Shown here: positions 26,913-35,264 of the stretch, piece by piece
Position numbering within the stretch: the stretch's first letter is position 1
How the letters are laid out: each line of letters begins with the position of its first letter
Source: Holdemanella biformis DSM 3989
Lineage (GTDB): Bacteria; Bacillota_I; Bacilli_A; Erysipelotrichales; Erysipelotrichaceae
NCBI RefSeq assembly: GCF_000156655.1
Contig: NZ_DS996846.1
Span: 89,884 to 153,883, forward strand
DNA length: 64,000 nt
Direction of reading: 5' to 3'
The notes under the pieces: generated by a model
Told to the model about the DNA's origin: nothing
Seen by the model: only the letters and a program-made list of their open reading frames with translations
Databases searched by the model: none
Made by a program: the position numbers and the translations under genes

Positions 26913-27052
26913 TATTAAAAAAATTGTGTTTTTATAACTGCATGTTCATTATAGCTTCTATTAAATTTTATTATAATGCACAAAACATGTAAAAATTTTG
27001 GCGTTTTAGTGTAAAAAGTGTTCCATTTGTAACAATTTCATTTTATAACCAT

Positions 27053-27086
27053 AAAAAAAGAGAACCATATCCAACGATATGATTCT
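27053..27086 (-). terminator. Terminator of the PucR-type regulator
   Basis: Minus-strand 11-bp stem AGAATCATATC/GATATGGTTCT followed by CTTTTTTT. It begins inside the stop codon and separates the regulator from the pilus operon. Confidence 0.85.
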
Positions 27087-28798
27087 ACATCGCTTCAACC
27101 AATCTATAGGTAATCAATCCATTTCGTACAGCCAACATTTCTGCTGGATTATCAAAATCCATACCAGATATTTCTTTAATCTTTTCTAGACGATACGAAA
27201 CTGTTCTATAATGAACAAACATTTTTTTAGAAGTTTGTTTCAAACTTTGCTTGTTGTTAAGAAAACATTCGAGTGTTTCAATAAGACTTCCATTTTTTTG
27301 TTTATCGTATTCATACAATTTTTGTAAAGATTCAGGTACATAAGATAGTAATTCTTTCTTATCACTAACCTTTACAAACATTCTAAAAAAGCCTAACTTT
27401 GAACATTCAACAACCGATTTATTTTCGTCACCTATTACTTTACGAATAACATGAATATATTCCAAGGCTATTTTAGAATCAGAAAACGATTCCTTTAATG
27501 CATGGTACCCTTTTACTTTTTTACCGATTCCTACTATAAATTCAGCATTCGCATGTCGCTTATCCAAATCACTTTGAATCTTCTTTTGCAGTTCTTCAAT
27601 TCTCAATCGAAGTTGAAGATTACTCATCTGTTCATCTTTCTTGCAAATATAAATAATTTGGTTTGTATTACTCATCGTATACTTTTCTGGTAAATCACGT
27701 AAAAATTCCTTTTCTACGATTTCCGTTTGTCTTAACTGTTCACTCGTGAATCTTTGATTATTATTTCTTGAAAGCAAACGAAAAACAACAACACGAAGAT
27801 CATCCGTATCCTTTAATCCAAGAATATTCGCAACATCATCCTCTTCTTCATTTGATAACGTACCAACTAATAAGCGATATTCTAAATCTTTTTGATACTT
27901 ATTGTTCAACTCTTCCTCAGCAGAAAGGCGCATCATTGCAAACTGTAAAGATGTAATTGCATCTTCCATACCACAAAAATCCATACCAGTTAATTCATTA
28001 TTTTTTTCAGTCATCACAAGATAAAAATATCGACCATCAAACAATTGTATCTTATTGATATATTCTACATATTCTCTTTTTTGTATAAAGTATTGATGCT
28101 TAGTTACGATATCTGGTATATAGCTTTTTACATTTTGAGCAACATTAAAACCTGCAGGATTTTTTTCACTCGATGCGTAACAATCATAATTACTACTATA
28201 TAATGCAACTGGATTGTCTAACATTTTATTAAGTAAAACTAATAGTTTTTCAATCACAACATTCAAATCAGATTCATTTAATAAAACATCACTAAAATTT
28301 TCATGTGTCAAAATAAAATATGAATAGTTAGCAAGCTCCTCATCAAACACTTGTTTTAATATATATTTAACAATACGCCAAAAATATTGATTTTGTAACA
28401 TTTCTAAAACCGGAATTCGATTTTCTTCACAATACTCCAATAAAATATCAAATAAATAAGATGGAATAGATTCATTTCGCATAATAATAAATCCACTAAT
28501 TTCCTTTTTATTTAACTCTTCCAAATGAAAAAGAAACTGATCTTTACTCATTTTTTCATACACATTAAGACTCGTTAAAAGTATTTCCCCACCAATTATA
28601 TGCTTCTCTGTATCTGATTCTTTAACAATTCTAATTCCTTTTATTTCTCTGTCTACCCCCCCCGAGATTTTTGCCTATTAACCGAATCTGCAAATTTTCA
28701 TTTGATTCAAGTAAATTTTTTATGGTATACAAATTACATCCCACACTTTCATATTTATGACACAAATACTGTATTGTATTTAAATGTTTTACCTCCAT
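27085..28798 (-). pseudogene. PucR-family regulator, frame-interrupted at a G8 tract (probably phase-variable, OFF)
   Basis: Two open segments join into one PucR-type protein. The first starts at ATG 28798 (MEVKHLNTIQYLCHKYE) and reaches LIGKNLGG at a run of eight G. Read with seven G, it continues VDREIKGIRIVKESDTEKHI, IGGEILLTSLNVYEKMSK and then 490 further residues. Together these give the PucR N-terminal domain (SIPSYLFDILLEYC), a GGDEF-like middle and a C-terminal PucR HTH (KQTSKKMFVHYRTVSYRLEK). With G8 the protein stops about 13 codons after the tract. A TGCTATAAT extended -10 lies at 28836-28844. An internal GTG at 28563 could yield an N-truncated protein. It sits directly upstream of the pilus operon. 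A sequencing indel is the alternative explanation. Confidence 0.8.
28656..28663 (-). repeat. Homopolymeric G8 tract inside the PucR-type gene
   Basis: Eight consecutive C on the plus strand. Loss of one base (or gain of two) restores the full reading frame, the hallmark of slipped-strand phase variation. Confidence 0.85.
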
Positions 28799-28913
28799 AA
28801 TTCTGGTTATATTTCCAATCAATATCGTTATTTTAATTATAGCATAGCGTGTAGCAGATTGTAGCTTTGATTCACGTCGTTTTACAATTCGTTAATATAT
28901 TCCTGTCATATAC

Positions 28914-28938
28914 TAAAAAAAGACTCTTTCGAGCCTCT
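28914..28938 (-). terminator. Terminator of the lipoprotein gene
   Basis: Minus-strand AGAGGCTC-GAAA-GAGTCTTT followed by TTTTAG; the stem overlaps the stop codon. Confidence 0.8.
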
Positions 28939-29602
28939 ATTGATTGTTTCTAACTATAGTTCCGTATTTTAACTGTCCGTCCTCATACACAAATGACCAC
29001 TGTTCTTGAGTGTCATTAATATTTCCGTTAAGGTCTTTAGAATAGTACGCAAACCATACTTCATCGTCTGTTTTTTGTGTAATATGGTCAAAGAAATACG
29101 TAGCACCGATGAATCCATCAATACGATATCGTTCATAGACCTGTCCATTTTCTTCCCAGAACGGAGTCTCTTTAAAGGCATTTGTATTTACATCCATATA
29201 TGGGATTGGGTATCTTCTAGAAAAATACTGATACCATACGTTCTCAACATCTTGTAACGAGTGGATTCTTGGATCAGTAATTAACATATTTCCATTTTCT
29301 CCTGAACTTTCAAAGAATGTTCCTGCCATAAACCAATAGTATGTATGCCAAAAGTCATCACGATGGTCATTTGCATAAGCCAGAAGTTCTTCATCCGTAT
29401 ATAAATCAGACAAAGTGGTATCAACAACAGGCTTAGCTTCAGATTCTTCAGGCAAGCTGACTGCTTCCTGCTTTGATTCCTTCTTTTCTTTCTTCTTCTG
29501 AACTGCTTTCTCATCCTTTTTGTCTTTGTTGTTTTCGCATGCACATCCAGACAAAGTCAATACAGCTGCTAAAACTGCTGCGATTATCCTATTTCTTTTC
29601 AT
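28937..29602 (-). CDS. Putative lipoprotein of unknown function
   Basis: 221 residues. A lipoprotein signal ends at LSGC (Cys20). A highly charged Lys/Glu linker (about 24-60) precedes a globular domain rich in Trp and Tyr (FWHTYYWFMAG, VWYQYFSRRYP, VWFAYYSKD). No known family was recognised. The domain's aromatic content and outer-surface location suggest a binding or sensor role, but nothing specific can be said. It is monocistronic, with its own terminator, downstream of a candidate ncRNA on the same strand. Confidence 0.75.
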   Translation of the reverse strand: MKRNRIIAAVLAAVLTLSGCACENNKDKKDEKAVQKKKEKKESKQEAVSLPEESEAKPVVDTTLSDLYTDEELLAYANDHRDDFWHTYYWFMAGTFFESSGENGNMLITDPRIHSLQDVENVWYQYFSRRYPIPYMDVNTNAFKETPFWEENGQVYERYRIDGFIGATYFFDHITQKTDDEVWFAYYSKDLNGNINDTQEQWSFVYEDGQLKYGTIVRNNQ

Positions 29603-29646
29603 ATTCCCACCATTTTCCTGCTATTAGTATATCATCTGGATACAAA

Positions 29647-29711
29647 ACAAACAAAATCTCGATTGACTTCATGCAACCTCTCAATCGTCATGAAAATTTT
29701 TGGATTTTGCT
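29647..29711. repeat. Dispersed intergenic repeat, copy 1
   Basis: About 65 bp beginning AACAAACAAAATCTCGATT and ending TTTTTGGATTTTGCTCA, with an internal inverted pair CGATTGA/TCAATCG. It is closely similar to the copy at 31056-31121, on the other side of the exodeoxyribonuclease gene, and more distantly to 30049-30118. Confidence 0.65.
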
Positions 29712-29713
29712 CA

Positions 29714-29982
29714 TAAAAAAAGCATCTATACAAGATGCTAATATATGCCATTCTCGGCTGCCGTTAGTTTTTTTCTACCTCTACTTTTTTCAAAGTGACT
29801 TGTTGCTGACTTAGGACAATCGGTCAGAACCCGAAATAACTGCCGTTAGTTTTTGTTTACCTCTACTTACCAATGGTTTTTATCATTAATAAGCGACTTG
29901 TTACTGACTTAAGACAATCGGTCAGAATCCTAATAAAGAGAATGACAACAATAATAACATGTAGATAGAATCTCTATCTACA
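29714..29982 (-). ncRNA. Candidate structured ncRNA with two tandem domains
   Basis: A self-contained unit on the minus strand: a promoter ends about 6 bp before a perfect 10-bp hairpin (29960-29982). Two direct repeats follow, 29840-29927 and 29758-29829, each beginning TTCTGACCGATTGTC, containing AAGTCAG and AACAAGTC, and ending AACTAACGGCAG. In each repeat CTG-CCG at the start can pair with CGGCAG at the end, closing a domain. A terminator (stem 29721-29739, then seven T) ends the unit. No ORF has a ribosome-binding site. It does not match a riboswitch class I can recall. Confidence 0.55.
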
Positions 29983-29987
29983 CTTGT

Positions 29988-30016
29988 AATATACAATATA
30001 TAGTGCGAAATGTAAA
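29988..30016 (-). promoter_or_regulatory. Promoter of the candidate ncRNA
   Basis: Minus-strand TTTACA (30011-30016), 17-bp spacer, TATATT (29988-29993). The predicted start site falls at the first base of the 5' hairpin. Confidence 0.6.
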
Positions 30017-30048
30017 TGAATTCTATACTGTAGTATTTTTAATATCTA

Positions 30049-30118
30049 AACAAAATCCCGGCTAATCCCAAATACCATCTCAATCGTTGCGAGTTTGTAC
30101 ATTTTGAGTTTTGTTCAG
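30049..30118. repeat. Dispersed intergenic repeat, copy 2 (diverged)
   Basis: Begins AAACAAAATCCCGGC and ends TTGAGTTTTGTTCAG, with the shared core CATCTCAATCGTT. Same orientation as the copies at 29647 and 31056. Confidence 0.5.
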
Positions 30119-30132
30119 GGAAAAATGTTTGA

Positions 30133-30160
30133 ACAAAAAAAAGGAGTGAAACCACTCCTA
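30133..30160 (-). terminator. Terminator of the exodeoxyribonuclease gene
   Basis: Minus-strand AGGAGTG-GTTT-CACTCCT followed by eight T. Confidence 0.85.
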
Positions 30161-30907
30161 AATGTTAATATCCAACATAATTGGACAATGATCAGAACCA
30201 TAGATGTCATCTAGAATCTTGGAATCCACGATTTTATCCTTCAAATCATTCGATACGAGCCAATAATCCAGCCTCATTCCAATATTGTTCTCTCTTGCCT
30301 GACCTCGATAACTCCACCACGAATATTGGATGGTTTCTGGATTTAAAACTCGATATGTATCCACCAAGTTACTCAACAAATTCTCTTTAAAACTGTCTCG
30401 TTCTTCATCAGAGAATCCTGCTGTGCCACGAATCATGTCAGGATACGGAACATCAATCTCATTATTAGCTACATTGAAATCACCGCAGGCCATAACTGGT
30501 TTATCTAAAGACTTTAAGTAGTTTCCAAATGCTTCATCCCATTCCAATCGGTAATCTAAACGCATTAAACCATCACCTGATGTCGGTGTATAGACGGTTA
30601 CAAGATAGAATTCTGGATACTCCAGAGTAATGATGCGACCCTCATCATCGAATTCAGGTACATTTATACCGTATTTAATGGATAAAGGCTTCTTTTTACA
30701 GAGAACCATAGTCCCACTGTACCCTTTACGCTTGGCGCTGTTGATGTATTGATACGGGTAATTATCCGTATATGATTCGATTTGTTCTGGATGAGCCTTC
30801 GTCTCCTGAATACATACAAAATCTGCATCTAATTCATCCAGAACATCCGTAAAGCCTTTCTTCATCACAGCTCGAATCCCATTCACATTCCACGAAATAA
30901 GTTTCAT
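30158..30907 (-). CDS. xth: Exodeoxyribonuclease III / AP endonuclease
   Basis: 249 residues from ATG 30907, chosen because AAGGAGG lies about 9 nt upstream and the conserved N-terminus MKLISWNVNGIRA begins there. The Mg-binding Glu is in CIQETKAH, the catalytic Tyr/His region is VTVYTPTSG, the Asp/Asn pair is CGDFNVANNEID, and the C-terminal DDIYGSDHCPIMLDI holds the catalytic Asp-His. It cleaves DNA at abasic sites and acts as a 3' exonuclease in base-excision repair. It is monocistronic, flanked on both sides by members of one intergenic repeat family. Confidence 0.93.
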   Translation of the reverse strand: MKLISWNVNGIRAVMKKGFTDVLDELDADFVCIQETKAHPEQIESYTDNYPYQYINSAKRKGYSGTMVLCKKKPLSIKYGINVPEFDDEGRIITLEYPEFYLVTVYTPTSGDGLMRLDYRLEWDEAFGNYLKSLDKPVMACGDFNVANNEIDVPYPDMIRGTAGFSDEERDSFKENLLSNLVDTYRVLNPETIQYSWWSYRGQARENNIGMRLDYWLVSNDLKDKIVDSKILDDIYGSDHCPIMLDINI

Positions 30908-31055
30908 AAAGCGACACCTCCTTGTATTTGTCAAGTATATGTTATTACACAAGATACAGATAATTCCAACAGCCGTTCCCGTCACGAAACCCAAACAAAA
31001 TCTCGGCGAAAAGAGTTTACGCCATTCCAAAACAAACAAAATCCCGTTGAACACA

Positions 31056-31121
31056 AACAAAATCTCGATTAACTTTAAACAGCCTCTCAATCATCATGAA
31101 GATTTTTGGGTTTTGTTCAGA
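31056..31121. repeat. Dispersed intergenic repeat, copy 3, with partial units
   Basis: Begins AAACAAAATCTCGATTAAC and ends TTTTTGGGTTTTGTTCAG; close to copy 1. Two partial starts (AAACAAAATCTCGGC near 30991 and AACAAAATCCCG near 31032) precede it, suggesting nested insertions. Confidence 0.6.
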
Positions 31122-31235
31122 AAAAACCAAATGCACAAAACCCCTCTTCAAAGCTTCTGAAAGACTTTCTCATTGTAATTGAACGATTTCTAGGCTTTTT
31201 TATTTGGAATCCGACGGGAAAATGTTTGGATTTGC

Positions 31236-31272
31236 AGCAAAAAAACAAGCAGTAGAAATGATAATCTACTGC
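31236..31272 (-). terminator. Terminator of the resolvase-like gene
   Basis: Minus-strand GGCAGTAGA/TCTACTGCT stem followed by TTGTTTTTTT. Confidence 0.8.
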
Positions 31273-31281
31273 CTTTTGTGT

Positions 31282-31926
31282 TTATTTTGTAGGTTTCTTG
31301 TCTTTGATTTCCTTCTTGTACTTGTAGTAAGTCGCTCTAGGAATGTCGAGTTTTTTAATCAGTTCAATATCTGAATAGGTTCCATCGAATGATTTTGAAT
31401 ACTGCATAATCTGCTTCTTCATATCCTCAGCCTTTGGGATGTTATAAACAGCTCCTTTTACTCCACCGATTTGAGAACCGTTCTTCTTGGCTGCCATTAG
31501 TGCAGCTCTTTTTAGGCTGGACGACATTTCCTTGCTCCATCGAGCCTGCTCAGCACAGCACTTCAGACATCGTATGACATACTCCCCAATCTTCCTTTCA
31601 GGCGGTTTGACGTCCAAAGTCTCAAACAATTCCCTGATAAACGAAAGATTACATTCGGGTGTATTGATAAAATAAATGTCAATGCCTCTGAAAAAGCATT
31701 CCACATAGAATTCAAAGAAATCCTCTTCATTTCTGAAATCTTTTAACGTCATGAAATAGTCGCAGAAATATATTTTGCTTCTCCAATCGATACGTGAAAG
31801 ATACTGCGTTAGTTCATCCGAATTTACACTAACCAGTTGAATATCATGGTAAAGTTCAAACAGATTAGGCATCGTCTTTCCGTTCTTTTTTTCTTCTTCT
31901 GATGTTTTGAAATAATATCGTTTCAT
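31282..31926 (-). CDS. Divergent serine-recombinase-like protein
   Basis: 214 residues with the architecture of a small serine resolvase. RYYFKTS at the N-terminus lines up with the catalytic YARVS (Ser9). FFRGIDIYFINTP matches the GVxFxSL strand. QARWSKEMSSSLKRAALMAAKKNGSQIGG matches the E-helix and linker. A C-terminal helix-turn-helix ends IPRATYYKYKKE. The usual DRLxR arginine segment reads DYFMTLKDF, so the active site is probably incomplete and the protein may be a DNA-binding regulator or accessory factor. It diverges from the tyrosine recombinase operon, with two dyads between them. The family assignment comes from reading alone. Confidence 0.6.
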   Translation of the reverse strand: MKRYYFKTSEEEKKNGKTMPNLFELYHDIQLVSVNSDELTQYLSRIDWRSKIYFCDYFMTLKDFRNEEDFFEFYVECFFRGIDIYFINTPECNLSFIRELFETLDVKPPERKIGEYVIRCLKCCAEQARWSKEMSSSLKRAALMAAKKNGSQIGGVKGAVYNIPKAEDMKKQIMQYSKSFDGTYSDIELIKKLDIPRATYYKYKKEIKDKKPTK

Positions 31927-31993
31927 GGCTTTATTATATTCTATTTTCTAAATCATGACAATTGTTAACCTGTAAAAAATCTATATTTAGGTG

Positions 31994-32076
31994 TTGCATT
32001 TATATACTTTCGTTGTTATCATAGTTTTGTAAAGTACATATTTAGTTATATTCTTTATAGACTTTGTAACGTACAA
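31994..32076 (+). promoter_or_regulatory. Promoter and twin dyads of the recombinase operon
   Basis: TTGCAT (31994-31999), 17-bp spacer, TATCAT (32017-32022). Just downstream, two dyads of the form TTGTA-N3-TACA(A/T) lie at 32027-32039 and 32064-32076, centres 37 bp apart. They sit over the start region, where a repressor would block transcription. The divergent HTH-bearing resolvase-like protein is the natural candidate; recombinase binding is the alternative. Confidence 0.5.
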
Positions 32077-32098
32077 CGCACTTTAGGAGGTATGGCTT

Positions 32099-33412
32099 AT
32101 GGAAGGAAATAGAACAAACAGCAACAAACTGCATTTTGGTATCTACAATCATGTTCTGACTGTAGATAACGATAAATTAGTAACTCGAAAACTGATAGTT
32201 CTCAAAGATGGAAAACTTCCGGTTGCTTTCACCAATTTCGATATGTTTGCTGGAGGCTCAGGAACTCCTCTGAAACATCTGGACAGCAACGATGGACCTC
32301 AGTACTTATATGTATGCAAGTTTCTCAATTATGTATTCTTTGAGAAATATTCCATTACGAAGCTGACAGATATAACAGCCGAAATGCTCATCTCTTTTTT
32401 AAAAGGCTATGGTTCATGCACTCTGCCAAATGATGATGAAAATACATCCAGAAGCAAATCCTCAGTGAACAGGTGTGTCAATTATGTTCTGAGCTTTGTA
32501 CATGAACTGGAACGTCAGAATCACAAGACAAAAGTAGACTGGAAGAAGATCTACAGGAAAGTCAAGAAAATCAGTACAAAGGCAAGACGTGTCATAACGG
32601 AAGAACAGCTTGCGTTTGAGATTCGATACAAGGAAAACGTCAATGAAATATTCAGGGATATTACAGAAGAAGCTTTCCAGATCATTATGCAGGTGATCAT
32701 AGACAGGCATACAAACATTCTGATGCTTGCTGCTCTGGGAGCTTTTGCAGGACTGAGACCTTCTGAAGCCTGCAATGTACGCCGAGAAGAATACGGCGGA
32801 ATCTTTTTCGAGCTATTTGGCGATGAAATCTACAATATCGAAATCGACCTGACAAAAGAAGTTCGTCTACGCAGTGACGATGTACCTGTTGGCGGTATAA
32901 AAAAACACAGAAGACAAAAGGTATATCCAGCGTTTCTTGCCGAATTTCGAACGCTGTATGAAATCTATATGGATTTTATTGAAGGCAGAAAGTTTGAAAC
33001 CGATTATGGTCCATTGACAACGAATCAATACGGCAAAGCTTACACATATAATGCCTATTTACGTGAATTTAAAAAGGTCATCTGTGAAGCCAGAGAAATA
33101 ATGATTCACAGTGACAACCCGAGCACACAGCTTTACGGGCATATGCTGTACACTCATTCATTGACTCCGCATATATTCAGGCACTGGTTTACGGTAAAGC
33201 TTGTTCAGTTTGGTGAACAGCTTCCTACAATCATGAAATACAGAGGAGACAGAAGTCCAGAATCTGCCAACACCTATCTACAGAACAAGAGCGAGCTTAT
33301 CAAACAGCTTGACAGTGTTGAAGATGAAATCTGGAGCTATAACACATGGAGGGTAAATAAAATTTATGGTCAATCTAACCCAGAAAATCAAGAATCTAGC
33401 ACTACAGAATAA
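32099..33412 (+). CDS. Tyrosine recombinase 1 (TnpA-like)
   Basis: 437 residues. An N-terminal SAM-like core-binding region spans about 65-150. The catalytic domain has Arg220 (AGLRPSE), His358-x2-Arg361 (TPHIFRHWF) and nucleophile Tyr393 (ANTYLQNK). The usual second His (LGH) reads RGD, a known variable position. The start is supported by AGGAGG, 8 nt upstream. It is the first of three recombinases translated from one message; the next gene begins inside its 3' end (47-nt overlap). In Tn554-type elements the first recombinase acts together with the second in site-specific transposition; a similar division of labour is inferred. Confidence 0.85.
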   Translation: MEGNRTNSNKLHFGIYNHVLTVDNDKLVTRKLIVLKDGKLPVAFTNFDMFAGGSGTPLKHLDSNDGPQYLYVCKFLNYVFFEKYSITKLTDITAEMLISFLKGYGSCTLPNDDENTSRSKSSVNRCVNYVLSFVHELERQNHKTKVDWKKIYRKVKKISTKARRVITEEQLAFEIRYKENVNEIFRDITEEAFQIIMQVIIDRHTNILMLAALGAFAGLRPSEACNVRREEYGGIFFELFGDEIYNIEIDLTKEVRLRSDDVPVGGIKKHRRQKVYPAFLAEFRTLYEIYMDFIEGRKFETDYGPLTTNQYGKAYTYNAYLREFKKVICEAREIMIHSDNPSTQLYGHMLYTHSLTPHIFRHWFTVKLVQFGEQLPTIMKYRGDRSPESANTYLQNKSELIKQLDSVEDEIWSYNTWRVNKIYGQSNPENQESSTTE

Positions 33413-35264
33413 CATTCCCTATCAGGACTGCACTGCAAAACTGACGGAATATTTCGTTTTCAACAACTGGTTCAATGACACTCCCAAAGTCATAAACAAA
33501 GAACTCTACATCTCGGATGAGACATGGAACAACAACGAAAATGAAATCGTCAGCTACTTCAGCTCATTCAACAAAACACCTGACCAGAAATATGAAAGGC
33601 TTATTCAGATGTTTGAAAAGGAATTCCCTGAGACTTTTGGGTATTTCAATAGATTCAAAAGAGATGTCACTGTTGACAGAAGCTCTATTATAAGTGTTCT
33701 GGATTTTATGCTTTATTACCTTCCTGGTGAGATTGCTTTTTCCAGCAACACAGAAATCAAGTATCTGTTAAAAGACGCATCAGAACACCTGAAAAGATGT
33801 GACGCCGAAGTGCTCGTTTTCTTCATCAACTGGCTGAGCGAAAGCCGAAGTATCCGAACCGCTTTTAATGGACTCTATCAGGTAAACAACTATTCAAAAG
33901 CCAAGAACAATGAAGCATATGACCTGAACTTCTATCTAAATGTTCTTTATCATATGCTGAACGCTGACTACATTTCAAAGAATCAGATGTATCTGAAAGC
34001 AGCCGAATCCAAGGATTTCATTGATACATGGCTCTTTATCTCACTGCATTTTCTATGTGCTTTGAGAACTACGGACTTACTGCGTTTTCCGCATCCCAAG
34101 CTTGCCTACTCTCCTGAAGAAGTATTAGAGAAAGTCAAAAAGGGCGAATTCACAGATGAAGATGCAAAACGTACACTGCTGTCCATAAATGTGTATTTAA
34201 ATGCGGTCCAGCTGACTCCAAACAAGACGAAAGACTACTCTGGAATTTCGACCATTCATTTTCATGTACCTTCATCTCTGGAAGTGCATGTCGGTACTCT
34301 GTTTGCAATTGCCGAAGCACATTTTCAGCTGTCTGGAGCCGATGAAAGCCAGCCGCTGCTACGAGTTATCCGTGAATACAGAGATATTAAGAAAGCGATG
34401 GGCGATGAGATTGCAAATCTGTTCATCAAATCCAACTTCCACTGTCGTCAGGCAACCAAGTCATTCCTTCAGATGATTGAGTATCTGACAAGAGATGTAA
34501 TTGCATCCAACAATGATTTCAACGTAAAAGGCTATGAATTAGCATCAAGAGCTCGTTCACACAAAGGAAGCTTTACAGAATTTGCAAATACGACACGAGT
34601 ATACCTGCAAGACCAAAAAATGTCTGGATACACTGCCGATTTTGTTGCACACGAATTGCTGGAGCGTGGCGTACTTTCAAACATTGCCACAATGCTTCTG
34701 AAAATGCTGTACAAGGATAAATTCGAAGAACTTGGCGTAGAGAACCAGACAAAGCTGATAAAGGAACTCTCTATGTCTCCTTTGGAAATTGAAAACTCAA
34801 TCGGCGTCATGCAAAGAGCGACGAATCAATCCAAACAGGCAGCAATCGAAATCATCAAAGCAGCAAACAAACAGGAGATTCTTGTCATTCTTCACCGTAT
34901 CGGCAACGACGAGGCACTCTCTAAAACTGAAGGAAGCCTGTGCATCATGTCTGCTATGAAAAAGCAGTGCCCTTTCAAAGAAAAAAGCACATGTATTGGC
35001 TGTCAGTATGAAGTATCGACAAAAACGACCGTATTCCAGCTGGCACAAATGTCACTGGACCTTAAAAGCCAGTACGATAAAGCAACCACTCAAATTGAAA
35101 AAGACCGATTAAAGACAATCGTTACTCAAACCATTCTGCCTAAATTACAGGATGTCCTGCTATGTATCAAGGAAAACTACGGCGATACTGAATTCAGCAT
35201 AATGAACAATCTAGTAAAGGAGCTAACTATAAATGAGCAGCAACAACGACAACAACATCAATAG
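33366..35264 (+). CDS. Tyrosine recombinase 2 (TnpB-like)
   Basis: 632 residues, close to the length of Tn554 TnpB. Catalytic candidates are Arg in CALRTTDLLRF, the His/Arg pair in SNFHCRQATKSF, His in RARSHKGSF and Tyr in TRVYLQDQK. A C-terminal cysteine group CPFKEKSTCIGCQYE could bind zinc. It overlaps recombinase 1 by 47 nt and recombinase 3 by 32 nt, so the three are translationally coupled. The ribosome-binding site is weak (GGAGGG 14 nt upstream), which fits coupling. Long N-terminal half without recognised domains, possibly DNA-binding. Confidence 0.8.
   Translation: MVNLTQKIKNLALQNNIPYQDCTAKLTEYFVFNNWFNDTPKVINKELYISDETWNNNENEIVSYFSSFNKTPDQKYERLIQMFEKEFPETFGYFNRFKRDVTVDRSSIISVLDFMLYYLPGEIAFSSNTEIKYLLKDASEHLKRCDAEVLVFFINWLSESRSIRTAFNGLYQVNNYSKAKNNEAYDLNFYLNVLYHMLNADYISKNQMYLKAAESKDFIDTWLFISLHFLCALRTTDLLRFPHPKLAYSPEEVLEKVKKGEFTDEDAKRTLLSINVYLNAVQLTPNKTKDYSGISTIHFHVPSSLEVHVGTLFAIAEAHFQLSGADESQPLLRVIREYRDIKKAMGDEIANLFIKSNFHCRQATKSFLQMIEYLTRDVIASNNDFNVKGYELASRARSHKGSFTEFANTTRVYLQDQKMSGYTADFVAHELLERGVLSNIATMLLKMLYKDKFEELGVENQTKLIKELSMSPLEIENSIGVMQRATNQSKQAAIEIIKAANKQEILVILHRIGNDEALSKTEGSLCIMSAMKKQCPFKEKSTCIGCQYEVSTKTTVFQLAQMSLDLKSQYDKATTQIEKDRLKTIVTQTILPKLQDVLLCIKENYGDTEFSIMNNLVKELTINEQQQRQQHQ

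Noticed and set aside
29926-29961. Leu-rich mini-ORF (MLLLLSFSLLGF) at the start of the candidate ncRNA
   Set aside because: It resembles a leader peptide, but has no ribosome-binding site and its start codon lies in the 5' hairpin.
29714-29982. Type III (ToxIN-like) antitoxin RNA repeats
   Set aside because: Tandem repeats before a terminator fit superficially, but the next gene on the strand is a lipoprotein, not a ToxN/CptN-type nuclease, and the units (72 and 88 nt) are longer than usual.
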